The translations under genes were made by a program, and so were the position numbers. A stretch of DNA of 64,000 nucleotides from Golubevia sp. BC0850 (lineage: Eukaryota; Basidiomycota; Exobasidiomycetes; Golubeviales; Golubeviaceae). Numbering within the stretch: position 1 is the first letter of the stretch; every line of letters begins with the position of its first letter. Below are positions 29,984-42,150 of this stretch, piece after piece. Location: positions 434,001 through 498,000 of the forward strand of contig JAAVVG010000021.1 in assembly GCA_012976225.1 (NCBI GenBank), given 5' to 3'. The notes beneath the pieces were generated by a model, which was not told the DNA's origin, ran no database searches, and saw nothing but the letters and a program-made list of their open reading frames with translations.

Positions 29984-32231
29984 TCAATTCACTCTAACGG
30001 CCCTCCTGCGCCATCGTCTCCTCCTAGTGACAGCCAGCATTTTCTTTCCATCAGCTGCAGCAGTAGGGAACCTTTCTTCCAACTCCTCGTCCGCTGAAGT
30101 CTCATCTGAATCGTAGAAGGGAGTCTCCGTTCCACCGACCGAACTGGAAGCAGAAGAGGGGGCGAGACTTTGAGGTCTCTTGCGGATACGCGAGGGCGGA
30201 TAAGCAGGATTGCCTGGATGACCATAAGCATAAGGAGAAGGTCTTTGCCAGGAAGCATCGGTGTAGACGTAACCCTCTGTAGTTGCCGCAGGAGAAACAA
30301 AGAGGAAAATGTGAGTTTAGCTCTTTCTCTGGAGACAGCCTCTTCTACTTTCAAGATCTTTCCAACATGAGAAGTTTCTTGGGTCATTTTCCGGTAGCAC
30401 TCACCATCGTCCACGCCAACCGAGCTCCAATTTCCAATCCAATCAATTCTCCAATCGTCTCCTTCAACCCATCTCCAACCAGGTTCCAAAGCAGTAGCCA
30501 CCTGTTTACTAATATCCAAACTATAACCAGTAACTTCCAATTCTTCAGAACTCCAACCATCACTACCTTTAGTCCAAGGTTTTCTTTCACCATAATTCAG
30601 ATTATGAGAAGACCAATTCTTACCATCATTTCCAGTGGTTCCAGCCCCAGCCTTCGAATTTGATTTCCCAACCAAACTATCAGAATACCATCTTTCATTC
30701 TCCCACATTTCAATATCTTTGAACCCATTCTCCCAAACTTGATCATCTAATCTATCCATTTCTAACCATTCTCTTAGCTTGGAATCTAGATGTTTGGATT
30801 TCATTTTCAATTTCCTACCATCTTTAGATTTTGAAATTGAGGTGATCAAACCTTCTAGAGCTGGTTGGGTCCAAGGATGATTGATAATGAAAGCTCCTTC
30901 TCCTACTAGGAATAAGATTGGTCGAATTGGGATCAAAGGTCCAAAGAAAAACATCAGAGTTGTGATTAGAAGTGAAATTTGAAGAAGAATTAAAGTTCGA
31001 TTGTAAGAAGACCAATTTAGATACTTGACTGTCGGTGCAATAGCGTCGTATCCATCAGTGACCATTTTCATCCTGAGAGTAAGGGTCGAGAGAAGGAAGA
31101 TTTTAGTTAAAGTTGAGGAAGTGCAGATTCACGGGCGCCTTCCTTCGAACTCACATATTTTGAATGTCTCTCAAATTCTCATAGTAATGAATGCTACCTT
31201 CATTCGGAGGATTTGGGACCAAAGGAGGTTTGACTCCTCCATCTCCAGTGCTAGTCGGATTGTTTAGAGAATGATGTAACGCTTGAGAAGGAGTTGGAAT
31301 CTTTTGACCTTCTTGATAAGCTGCTGCTGGGATATGAGGAAATCTTGCTGAGTGAGTCTGAATGAGAATGATAGTTAAAGTTAGGGAGGGAGCGCAGAGA
31401 AGCAGGTAGGGGTAGAAAGCTGACCGAAAGATGAGAGGAAAGATGAGGGTCATCAGCAGCCAGTCGTTGAAAGAAAATTCGCGGCTTCCCATGAATCGAG
31501 ATGTGTCGAGTGGTGTCTTGCTTTCACAGCGATTGAAAGGAGGTCAAGAGGCTGTCTGTCTCGAATCTGTAACCCCAAAAGCCCGAATCATCTCCCTTTC
31601 AGTCAAGTCTCCTCTCTCCACCCAAAGACCACCACTTCACCTACACTTTCTCATGAAAGTTCTGTTCGGACACGCCTCAAATCTTCCTGAACAGGAGTTG
31701 CCGAGAGGGAGAAAGACCTTCGCAACGATCTTTCCGGAAAGCACTCGATGCACTCCGAGGAGCTGTCTGTCCGCTCTAGGATTCGCTGTGTAACTTCGCG
31801 ATTGATCAGACTTGATAGCTTATGGAGTCTCTTCTGCCCTTGAAGCGCTCAGGTTCTATCCATCCCACCCGATCTATCTTGTCTCTCCCTCTCCACCTTC
31901 TCCGATCATCTTCAGTCTACCTCTACTCACCTACGACAGCCCAAATTCCCATCCACATTGAGCTCCACCACCAATCTTCCCACATAATGGTAGCTTCCAC
32001 GCCATCCTGAAACCAGAAGATAGGACCTGACTTTTGTACGAAAGCTCTGAAGTTCCTAGTAGTGGTTGGTAAACTTAGAGAATCCTTTCTCTTTTGAACA
32101 GGTAATCTTGGAGGAGTTCCCTGAATGGAGAGAATGGATTCCAAGAAATGAGATTGAATTGAAGAAGAGATTGAAGAAGAAGTGTTGGATTTGACGCTTG
32201 GACTTGAAGAGAGAGAATCTCTTCGGGACAT
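29984..32231 (-). CDS. PEX28/29/30-type peroxisomal membrane protein with dysferlin domains
   Basis: This family sits in peroxisomal or ER membranes and controls peroxisome number and budding. Exons are 32231..31931, 31419..31155, 31072..30405 and 30276..29984; phases agree, giving 508 residues. The N-terminal block NFRAFVQKSGPIFWFQDGVE, with IMWEDWWWSSMWMGIW, is the hallmark of the fungal Pex24/Pex29/Pex30 group. Membrane helices follow (YPYLLLCAPSLTLTIILI and ILLQISLLITTLMFFFGPL, IRPILFLVGEGAFII). The C-terminal dysferlin pair is shown by WENERWYSD, PGWRWVEGDDWRIDWIG and GYVYTDASWQ. The tail is Ser/Glu-rich and ends in a basic cluster (TRRRRWRRRAVRVN). Which yeast paralog it matches cannot be decided by eye. 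It is divergent from the bromodomain gene. Confidence 0.85.
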
Positions 32232-32424
32232 CTTGGACGACTACGATTGAGGTGGTCCTGACTTTGATCCACCGAAGGAAGCTGAACGAAGTTCTTTTGA
32301 ATCAGGAGTGGATCCCGAATGGAACAGGAGGATTGAACAAGAAGTAGAATCAAAGATGTGGGGGAAAAGAAGGAATGGCTTTGGCGTGAAAAGGAGTTGC
32401 AAGCTTCACCTTCTTCCCACAGCG
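32232..32424. promoter_or_regulatory. Divergent promoter, PEX gene / bromodomain gene
   Basis: These 193 bases separate the PEX start (32231, minus) and the preferred bromodomain-gene start (32425, plus). An earlier in-frame ATG at 32308 would shrink it to 76 bases. No element is identified. Confidence 0.35.
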
Positions 32425-34638
32425 ATGCCATCTCTTCAAGTTCCATCAGCGCCCACTCCTTCTGCTCTATCCAAGTTCACAACTCGAGATAAGCTCCTCC
32501 TAGCTCAGGCAGTTCATGAATTAGGAGATGAACCACCCGAGTGGGGGAAAGTAGCCTCTCTAATGCTAGCTCATCCAGTTGTAAGAGATCCGACCAGATT
32601 AGAAGAAGTTCAAGCAGCCGGTATCACCATTGGAAGAGTTTTTGGAACAAGAGAATGTGAAAGGGCTTGGACTGCTTTAATGAGACAAAGAGGTTTAGTA
32701 CTTCAACCTGGTGAAGTCGGAGCTGCAAAGAATCCAGCTGTGGAAGCTAGAAATCGAAAGGAGGCAAGAGGCGCTCCTCCTAGGACTGATAAGAAATCTC
32801 AGTTGGCTCTGGCTCAGTTACTGTATGCTGAGAGGATGGAGGAAATCAAAGAGAGTCTTAGAGGAAAGGAGATGCAGTACAAGTGAGTTCCAGTTTGGAT
32901 TGGTGGATTGGTGGATGATGGAAGGAAGGAGTAGGTTCTATCGCCATTTCGCTTCTCGTAGTGATACTCTCATTCTAGGCAGTCTCGTAGAAGAGCATGC
33001 TTACGGATCGGATAGGTGCAATTAGAGCAGCCTGAGGAATCGAATGCATGCCAACCTCTCTTTGCTCTCTCCTCCCCTCACAGGAGCCTCCTCACCTACA
33101 TCTCCTCCCTTCAAGCTGGAACTCTAGACGAAGTCTTAGCAGAAGAGCTACGCGCAGAAGCTCTCAGTGCTTCAAGTCGAGGAGAGGGTCGAGGAGAACG
33201 TACCAGATCTGGAGCTTCCTCAACTTCCGCTCTCGCTCTAGGAAAGAGAGGTTCCAGTTCAAACATCCTCGATTCAGACCTCAACGATTCTTTTGGAGGA
33301 GAATCATCAGCTGATAGCATCCTCACTGCTACTGGAAGAAAGAGAAGAGCTGCTGCTGCCCTGGCTGCCACAAACGTAGCTTCACCTGGAACGCCTTCAA
33401 GTTCTAAAGATCAAATTTCAAAGGACGACACAGCAAAAGATAAGGACCTCAACATTAGTCCAGGAAGAGCGAACAGAAAGGATAGAGCTGATAGTAGAGC
33501 TAGTGGAAGTAATATCGATATTGGAGAAGCTATGGAAATGGATAGGAACGAGGAAGAATCTGAAAGCAGACCTTCGAGTAGTAGAGGTTTGAATAAGAGA
33601 AAACGAGGAACAGATGAAGGAGAGGGTGAAAACGAGAATGGAGACGAGGGAAAAGGTCAAGATGAAGTGGAGGGGAACGATGAAGAGGCAGAGAAGGAAG
33701 GTTCTTCACCTAAGAAAGCAAAGAGGGACGAAGCAGATCAAGATGAAGAGAACGGAGATGATGAGGAAGTCGTCGAAGTTTCAGCTCCAAAGAATCGTTC
33801 AACTAGATCTTCAGCTAGAGGTGGATCTTCTATTAGACAAGATCAAGAAGAAACGGAAGACATAGATCAAGATGCAAACACGGAAACTTCAAGAAACAAT
33901 AGGATCTCTTTGTCTCCTGTTTCTTCAAGAGGCGGAGGGAATTCAAAAGAGAAAGATGCTTCAAATCCTAGAACTTCAAGTCGGTTGAGAGGGGATTCTA
34001 CCGCTGCTGGAACTTCTACTCCAAAGACTAGAGCTAGGAATGGCAGTAATGCTTCAGTCTCTTCGGTAGCTAATGCTGCTAATAAATCTAATGATGGGAA
34101 CAATATCATATCTCCTCCAAGTGGTAGGACTACTAGAGCTGGTGGTTCTACTGGTAGAAATTCAGTTCCGAATTCTGAAAAGGGAAAAGAGAAAGAGAAA
34201 GAGAAAACTGAAGAAAAGAAGAGGAAGGAGAAAGTTTTGTTGATGCTTTGGCAGGAAGTAGCTGGTCATAGGAATGCCAATATCTTCCAAGATAGCGTTA
34301 AAGAAGGAGTGAGTATGACAACTCCAAAGCTCTCTCTCGACACAGGTCCTCTCGCTGACTGTTTTCCTTCCTTTCTTCTTCGCTTCCAAAAGGATGCGCC
34401 AGACTACTACACCTTGATCAGACATCCAATCGACCTCAAGCAGATCAAAGCATCCATCAAATCCGGAAGCATTTCCTCTATCACTCAATTGAAGAGATCC
34501 TTAAATCAAATGTTCGCAAATGCTTTGGTCTACAACAAAGAAGGATCAGATGTTCACAACTTCGCTGAAGAAATGAGGAAAGATGTCGAGGAGATTCTGG
34601 AGAAGCATGAAACTGATCAACCATCTTCTAGACGCTGA
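32425..34638 (+). CDS. BRD8/Bdc1-like bromodomain protein (NuA4 acetyltransferase complex)
   Basis: BRD8 in animals and Bdc1 in fission yeast are NuA4 histone acetyltransferase subunits. Exons 32425-32882, 33084-34308 and 34393-34638 join in phase, giving 642 residues. The N-terminal SANT-like helix region reads TTRDKLLLAQAVHELG, EWGKVASLM and ECERAWTALM, followed by a long helix. A disordered centre of about 270 residues is rich in Ser, Arg, Glu and Asp, with acidic and KEKEKEK runs. The C-terminal bromodomain reads LMLWQEVAGHRNANIFQDSV, then APDYYTLIRHPIDLKQIK and QMFANALVYNKEGSDVHNFA; the acetyl-lysine asparagine is in VYNKEG. Start 32425 is chosen because it lies just ahead of the conserved region; ATG 32308 would add 39 residues. 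Confidence 0.85.
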
Positions 34639-36864
34639 GGATTTGAAGTAGCTTTCTTGTTTGTCGACTTTTTTCATTTCTCTCGTAACGCAGCAACTTT
34701 TTTCGTCTTCGATTCCGATCTGAAGTTTCTTGTGACTTGATTTTGAAGTGAAGGTCAAAAGTGAAGAAGCATCTGAAGTATGAATTCAACGAGACGAAGA
34801 TCCATTAAGAGAGAGAATTATTAAGTTGTCATGAGAAAGAGATATAGACAGAAGAGGCTCAGAGGAAAAGAGACAACATTGGATTGATGGAAGGAGGACG
34901 AGGGCGGTCTTGGAAATCTGACAAGCCCCACTTTGTAAACATCCAAATAGATACATACCTGGAAACCTGAAAACAACCGATCAATACTTTACTCGTCTGA
35001 CTTTGTCCTTCTGCCTCAGAGTGATGTATCCCTCACTTTGGTCGACCTTCAGAAATGTGAATGATACAATGGCTTGCTTAGGATCAAGAATGGTTTGATT
35101 AAGATCGAGGATGAGTCGTCAGAATAGTTTTTGTAGGGCTCAAGAAAATTGTGAAACGAGATGTGGAGCTGCTTCCTCTTTTCTTCTCTTCCCATCTTCT
35201 TCACTCGTCGGTCTATGACCACTTTTCCAAGATTCTCCCTACTTAAGACCTTTCTCCTTTAGCACCTTTTCATATAGCCTCAGCGACATATGTTTTGATT
35301 TCAAAAGGGAGCATTACTAAGTCTCCAATCGAGAATTGAAGAAGGTATGGCAGCAGACAAATGTACGAAGGGTCAGGCAACTCATTGGACATTCAACTTA
35401 TCCATGTTCAAAGCTTGGGGCTGAATTCAAATGAGTTAGTGAGTGAAGCGTTTAGATTTGTCGAACAAGATTGAGCTAGCTGTTGAACAGGTCGATTGAG
35501 AAAAGCATTAAGCAGGAGAATGCGGAGAGCGGATGCACTTTATCTCAATTTCCCCCTTATGGAAGTTTCCTTGAAGTCAGAAAGAAGATTGAATCCCCAA
35601 TTCACAATAGGAATTCAAAGCTTCGAAGGAGATTTGATTCTAGGCTCTGTCGTTGTTGAAAGGCGCAGTAGTTTTTGACGTCTTCTCTCCTTCCTCCTTT
35701 CCCTTATACTCTACGTTCTAATCCCTCAGCTATCTCTCTTAATCTTTGAAAAGAGCAAGCCAAAAAGTCGCTTCCGAACCTCCTTCTCTCGTCGTCAGAT
35801 TCACCCTTCTTTTCTCTTCATCATTGGACATCGTGTTGAGTAGATCCCCGACCCATGTTCCCGACTGCTTCGCGAGAGAATCTTTTGGAGATGGGAAATG
35901 GGATCGGATCTCTTCTCTGCAGTCGGTCTACCGCCAAGATTCTCGATTTTACCTCGGATCCATTCTCAAATCGATCCAACTTCCCTCACAAATCAAGCCT
36001 TTCACCGACGTCCTGATCTTCGTTATGGTGCATCGCCATGACACGACTCTCCTGGTAATTCCTTCTTCTTTGATGACTCTGAAAAGCCCTCTGAGTAAGA
36101 CTTCCGGTCAAGAAAGATCTCAAATGAACAAGAATTGAGGAGAGTCAACAAATGGTCATGGCGAACCTATCTTCAAGCAGGATTTAGATGAGGGCGCTTT
36201 GATGAGAGAGGAGAAAGTTCTGATCGAATTGAAAAGGAGAGAAGGGAAGAGTGGAAGTCTAGGTTTGAGCCGATTGGTGAAAGAGACTTTGCGCATTGTT
36301 GATGGCAACGGGATTGTTGAAGACGGACGAGAGAGTTCTTGTTGATTTTCCAAGATCGACCTTGCTCCTCCCTGATACAATATCTTCTTTCTAATATCTC
36401 CAGACAGGTCGAAATAGGATAAAAGTCGCGAGTGAGGTTGCTATGGAACTTCTGTCCACCTCAGTCTTCAAGGTCACAAAAACATCTCCGCTAGTAACCG
36501 AAGAGTCTCTTGAACTCCTTCTTGAGCCCTCAACGTGGCTTATGCATTTTGAAGAGACCGAACCTGCGGGACTGTTAGAAGTAATTCAGGCAAATCAAGT
36601 CGATTCAAAGCTAGACGAGGTCTGCGTTTTGGAACGACGTCTTGAAGTCCCGGTGTCCCCCTCACCCTCCATTTGCCCTTTAAACGCCATTCAGCTCCTT
36701 GCTAAGATGTTCAAGCTCAAAACCTGGTCAGGTCATCGATTGATATCAGGAACCCCTTGCCGCGACCTGACTCAAGCTTCGATCTGTCACCAGGTCTACG
36801 CTCGAGCGCTTGTTCTACTAAGGAAGTGAATATAGATACACATGAGTGACAGGATACAAGTCTC
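34639..36864. other. 2.2 kb gene-poor stretch with weak ORFs
   Basis: No recognised gene lies here. Two plus-strand open frames, 35746-36138 (130 codons, no ATG at its start) and 36443-36829 (ATG 36443, 128 codons, MELLSTSVFKVTKTS), have weak coding character and no motif. Pyrimidine-rich DNA at 35680-35740 could be a promoter for the first. The frames might be remnants of one decayed gene. I see no repeat structure, transposon ends or RNA gene. Confidence 0.3.
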
Positions 36865-39051
36865 TTAGTTGTAATTACAAGTAAAAGGTCGGTTGACACT
36901 CCCTGAGGCATACTGATCCTTTATCGACAAAACGCTAGCGTAAGTCCCAGCGACCAGAATGAAACATCCAATGAGGAAGATGATTGAGTTTAGGACATCC
37001 CAGAAAAGCAATTTCACCCCAGAAGTCGACTTCGGATCTCTTAAGAGACAGAAGTACATCAGTGCAGGGAATGAAAAAGAGAAGCCAGAGCTGAATAGAC
37101 TCGAGATCAAGCCCCTGTGATGAGAACCAAAGAGAGGTCGGTAAAGCTCGACGAGTCGGTGGGAGAAGAGCACTGAAGAGATGAGCTCTCTCCCCTTGAC
37201 CAACTCACAACAAAGAACCAAAGAAAGGAATGGACTCCGCGACAATGAATGCGAAAACGGTTATCCCGAGGCAAAGCAAAGCCCACCACGTAATTCCCTT
37301 TCCCGTCTGGATGTATTGATGCTTAGTTCCTTTGAAGATCTTCAAATGAATGAAACGTGCGACCAAGTTGGTATTGATGGAGCCACTGATGAAGATGACC
37401 AGCTGTGGAGATTCAGAGGAGTCAGGGCTAGTCACCAACCTCCCCATTTCCAGTCTCCATTTGACTCACAGAAGCCACTCCGAACGAGACTTTCTGGATC
37501 GTCACATTTGCAGAGAGTAAAGCAGGGCTCTGTACCTCCTGCCCAACGAATACGAATATCAGAGATCCAGTCAACGTGTAGATGAAGATCTGAACAAAGG
37601 AAAGTAAAGCGACCGATTTCGGATAGTCCTCAGGTCTGTTCGAGTAGGAAGAGAGGCAGAGAAGTAGTGCGCCTGTTGATCAGAAAGGAGAATAGAATTT
37701 GCATACCGTTCTTTCCTCGGCAGAATAGGATTCTACTCACTTCTGAGATTCGCTCATGAAAGAGAACATGGCGGCTCCATAACTGAAGCTGAAGACTACA
37801 TTCAACACCGCACCCATGGCCGAACTGAAAGAGGGAGTTTCTTGAGGAAACGCACTCCACGGAACTGCACCTAATCCACCCGGTGCGTTGCTTGCTGAGA
37901 TTCCAGTCGCGATGATGACTATGAGGATGGCAGCGATGATGCTAGCGAAATCGACTATTCCAAGGAAAGAGACTTGATGGAAAGATGGAGGAAGAGCAAA
38001 GATGTACAGAATGACTGCAGAGACGACACCCCAAGCGACAGAGCATGTGGCGTGGTCTGGCGTTCGAGGAGAGAGAATAAAGAGGAGGTAGGATCATGAA
38101 GATGTTAGCCAACGACCAAATCTTCTCGCTGACTTCGTCCGTTCTCTCCTCACCTGTAAGCACATTGAACATGATTGTGGCAGTCAGAACATGACTAGCA
38201 GTTATGAGAGCAAGTTGAACGGTAAACATAACTACGAAGATGTAGTATCCGGGCTGATGGAAGAGCAGTCTCCCGAAATCCGTATAGTCAGCGATGTGAG
38301 GATATTTCAATTTGGTTGCCCCGATCAACATGGAGGTCTGAGTGACTAGTAGACCGACTCCAACTGAGAAAGTAGGAGAAAGAAGGGAAGATCAGAGAGA
38401 GAGAGAGAGAGAGGGGGATGAGCAGAGGGGCTTTGTTGGCTACCAAAAAGCACAGTCTTACCTACTAAGATCACTCCAGGTACAAGACCCAAAGTGGCAA
38501 ACACTGATGGAATGGACAAGGCTCCTAGAGCTATCGACTGTCGGGGAGAGAGGCAGACAGAGGTTGAGTGAGGACAGACCTTGTGAAAAGAGCTCATCTA
38601 CGGCCTCACTGCTCTAGAAAACTCACTTCAACGATGAGGACTATGAAGCAAAAGGATATGAAGTAAAGTTTAAAGTGAAGCAGGAGCACCAGATTAGCTC
38701 TTTTCCATGACTTGCGAGGCCTTCCTTCCCCATTCTCCACCACCACTTTTCACCGGCGGCACCTCTCTCTCATGAACCTTACTTACCAACTGTCAGCTGT
38801 TTCCAGGTCAGCTTACTATAATTCTCTTTCCCCTTCATCAGTATCCGTTCCTCCTCCTCTACTTCTGTGCCACTTCCGACCTCCAAATTTTGATCCTTCT
38901 CTTCCTTCTCAGCTCTTCCTGCCCCATTGACCTTCCTTCCAGATATCGATGCTTCATTCGGAGGTTCATTTGGAGACTGAGGTGAAAGCTCCTGATTTGA
39001 ATGAGTGAGAGTTGAGGAAGATTCCTGTCCTTCTCGAAGGACGCCTGTCAT
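36865..39051 (-). CDS. Amino-acid permease, AAAP (Aa_trans) family
   Basis: Exons are 39051..38787, 38640..38627, 38537..38462, 38363..38154, 38056..37741, 37635..37470, 37402..37209 and 37114..36865; phases agree, giving 496 residues. The family start is split over a 14-base exon (VLIVE) between LTWKQLTV and SIALGALSIPSVFATLGLVP. The order continues: GATKLKYPHIADYTDFG (typical of the Mtr-like fungal group), MFTVQLALITASHVLTATIM, VDFASIIAAILIVIIATGI, VLNVVFSFSYGAAMFSFMSE, PEDYPKSVALLSFVQIFIYT, LVIFISGSINTN, and a last pair of helices before RPFTCNYN. About eleven membrane helices can be counted. The N-terminal 85 residues are hydrophilic and Ser/Glu-rich, a cytosolic region. Neutral or aromatic amino acids are likely substrates by analogy with Neurospora MTR, but this is inference. 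A (GA)n run lies in the intron after exon 3. Confidence 0.88.
38394..38413. repeat. (GA)n microsatellite
   Basis: About ten GA dinucleotides in a permease intron. On the coding (minus) strand it is a CT tract near the acceptor. Confidence 0.8.
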
Positions 39052-39864
39052 GGTGGGGAGTTGTAAACCTTCTGCTTTAAGCTTGAGACCTGGAGAGACT
39101 GGAAGAATGAGTGGTCTTGTTTTGAAATGAGTGCGATATGATAAAAGAATGGAAAAACAAAGGAGTGGAAGAAAGATAAGATAGGTATGAGATGTGAGAT
39201 GGTCAGATGCTATACTTTCTTCTGCTCTTTTCCTGTGGTGCCTACTTTTGCCACCTAACACAAAATCGATTGCAAGCCTTGCAGTTCTAAGATTTGTCTC
39301 ACTCAAACAGCTGTGAAACTTGCTGTACACTCCAAAGCAGTTGCACCGAGGAAGGAAGCACGTTTGTCCCACCTTCAAGGCTCCCCAAAGGAGAGGTCTG
39401 AAGAACTCAAGTTTTGGATTATGAGAAGCGGATGTGGTGATTCCATGGGAATGGGGTCTTGCTCAATCCTCCTCATGATCGTCGGGATGGCGATGAAGCC
39501 GCGAAGGGCTGAGAGGTGAGAATTCAAAAGAGCTGGGAGGTCGAAAGACGAGGAAGTTGCTGAAGAAATTGGAGGGCACAGAGTCTCTTTGTTTGAGGAA
39601 TTCTTTTCTGATGAAAATTAAGAAAGATATTCAGTGCCCGCTTTGGAGAACATAGACGATGGTGATTAAAGTCACTGAACACTTCAAGCCCTACTCAAGA
39701 AGCGTGTTTTTTCTCTCGAGTGAACCACCATAGCTCGACAGGGGGAGAACCGCACCGAGTACCAGGACAAAGTCCTATTTTTTAATCTCAATTAGTCTCA
39801 AAGAAATGTTTCAAAGGAATTGTTGAGGAGTTTAACATCTTCTTTTCTGACAGACTTGGAAAGA
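39052..39864. other. Divergent intergenic region, permease / RING pseudogene
   Basis: These 813 bases separate the permease ATG and the RING gene ATG. The minus-strand frame stays open upstream of the permease start to about 39378, but without an upstream in-frame ATG that is better supported. Nothing else is recognised. Confidence 0.35.
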
Positions 39865-41340
39865 ATGGGTCGCAAGAGCAAAGGAAAGAAAACCCAAGGT
39901 TCTACTGAGGTCACTATGGACACACTTTTGTGTGAATATAGTTGTTGAAATATGACGAGGAAGACAGGATGGTGCTTTCTATCTCAGACTCATTGATGGC
40001 ACGTTGGCGTCAACATTCTGCGCAGGCGTCCATCGCACTGAAACATCTCCAAGCTCTCCCCTTGCCTACCGGCCACCTGAGCTGGAAACAAATTTCGAGT
40101 CTACCTCACTCTCTATACAGTAGAGCTTCAATTGCGAAACCCAGTTTGAAGAGCTGAGCTCGCTCGAGTCTCAACTCTTCGTCGCGCTGAGTGATCTTCG
40201 CAATGAGCTATCCTCCGGGGAAGAGGCTGAGAAGATTAGAGACCGAGACAAATCAAGATAAAAAAGAGACCTCAAAGAGAGAGAGATTCAAGTTGCAGCT
40301 AAAGAAAGAGAGCTAGAGAAGTTGGGGACATCTCAAGGATGGACGACCTCTGGAGACACATTTCAGCGAAACAGATCAGAAGAGACCAAAGAGCTCACTC
40401 GTCAGCTTAGAGACAAAGAGAACAGTGTTCAGCAACTCAAAAGACAAAACAAAGAGAAAGACGGCCTCATCCACGACTTGAAGGAGCTAGTTTGGAAAGC
40501 AGAACAAAACGCAATTCTCAAGACGAGAGCAGATGAAGTCAATCCTCTTAAAGCTCAATTAGATTGGAAACAGAGAGAACTTCAGATACGTGATACCAAG
40601 TTGACTTTTAAAGACCAAGAAATCAAAGTCAGCAAAAATGCTTCGGATTCCAGAGAAGCCTCGTTAAGGGCGGAGATCTAACTAAACAAAGAAGCTTCAG
40701 ACAATGAGAAGGCTCAGTTATTGGACGAGATCAAGTCCATCAAAGAAGCATTAGCTTCCAAGGAAACCCAATTCATCGCTCAAAGTTCGCCAGAGAATCA
40801 AAAGTTTGAAGTCTTGAGCAACCGAATGAAGGAGGAGTTCAGCTGTGGAATGTGCTTTGAGCTCTGCTGGAGACCTTGTGTGTGAGTACTATGGGAGAGA
40901 TCTAGAGCTAGGGATCATGAGAAAGCAGAATCCTGTCGAAGTTCTAGCAACTCACACGTCTGTCTTCTGTCTTCTTCAGACTCACTCCTTGCGGACACCT
41001 CTTCTGCCTTCAGTGCCTACTGACGTACTTTGGCATCTCTAGTACTGCACCAAGACGATGTCCAAGCTGTAGGGAGACGGTCAAAGTTGCGCCCACCGAA
41101 GTATGGGCAGTCAAAGCTGTGGTCGACGAAATGGCTAAGCTGGGTGTTGATGCAGAGGACTCTTGTATGCAAGAGCAGAAGACCAGAACGGCCAGAGGGC
41201 CTCAAAGGACAGTTGGCTCGAGAGGAGAGCATCTAGGTAGTGTAGAGGAACTGCGGAGATGTGAGTGCTGCAACTTGAAACAATTGGCTCCCATGATGAT
41301 TGCAGCCTGACGTCTCTTCCCTTTGAACACAGACTTTTAG
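39865..41340 (+). pseudogene. RING-finger coiled-coil protein gene with three in-frame stops
   Basis: A start at 39865 (MGRKSKGKKTQ) is probably spliced to an exon opening at about 39985. From there one frame runs to 40881 and on through a second exon, 40980-41340. It is broken by TAG at 40121-40123, TAA at 40259-40261 and TAA at 40679-40681. Sequence on both sides of each stop is in the same frame and clearly coding: PPELETNFESTSL, ETQFEELSSLESQLFVALSD, then 200 residues of Lys/Glu coiled coil (KEREIQVAAKERELEKL, QLKRQNKEKDGLIHDLKEL). A C3HC4 RING split by an intron follows: CGMCFELCWRPC, LTPCGHLFCLQCL and RRCPSCRETV. All zinc ligands are present. It would be a ubiquitin ligase if intact. 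Frame retention suggests recent loss. Confidence 0.65.
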
Positions 41341-42150
41341 CGGAGTGAGGAATGGGTAACATCCACTCAAATTAAACTCAAATGGTCACAGTTTGACTTT
41401 CCGACACGTTATATAAGTGAGACTTTGTACAGCTCTCGTACAGCACAGCATCGTCGCCTCCTCAGAAATGTTGCTCAGGGAAACCCGAGTCGAGTCTCTC
41501 AACCTGGAGTGAGGAGCTTCAAACGGAGGGATTAGATTGAAGATCCAAAGATCAAGATCAAACTGCAGTTGAATGTGCGAGATTTTCGAGACTTTGGCAT
41601 CCGATAGGACTCTTTTGGATGTGATCCGTTCCCTCGATTTCTGCCCAACTGGACTTCGAATGAAGCTCATGTTTCTTTCGACCACCTTCTTCGGCGGACT
41701 CTCTAGATCAGCTCTCAGTGATTCTTTAGCTTGGCTTTGGCTCATGTTTGATTTTGTGGCTCGTTCACGGGTGGATGAAACGCGGGAGAGGGAGACTGAA
41801 GCTTCGACGACTGTTGAGCGTCCGAGCTCCTTCTTGAAGGATTGCGTATGTTCTTGAAGTAGAACGTAGAAAGGGTTTTCTCGAGAGAATCAAATAGACG
41901 TGGTGGTGGAAAGTGAGAAATGACGAGTGTTCCAATTTGAGTTGCAGCTGCAACTTCTCTTGCCGAACTTGTTATATCCCTCTCTTCCTTCTTTCCCCAC
42001 CAACTCCTCTTTCTTTCTTCAAGTCAATTCTTTGCTCTTCCCCCTTTGCAATTCACTCCTCAAACCAATCTCCACCACATTCTTTTGAAACTCAAGTCAC
42101 TCTCTCTGATTCTCTCTCAACTTCCTTCAATTCCAATTTCAACTTTCAAA
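41341..42150. other. Upstream region of the secreted protein, with an uncertain minus ORF
   Basis: On the minus strand 41893..41386 is open (about 168 codons; ATG at 41745, MSQSQAKESLRADLESPP). It encodes a Ser/Arg-rich sequence without motif; a plus-strand frame at 41573-41857 overlaps it. Neither is supported further. Bases 41960-42150 are strongly CT-rich with a TTATATCC box near 41970, a plausible strong promoter and leader for the gene at 42151. Confidence 0.3.
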
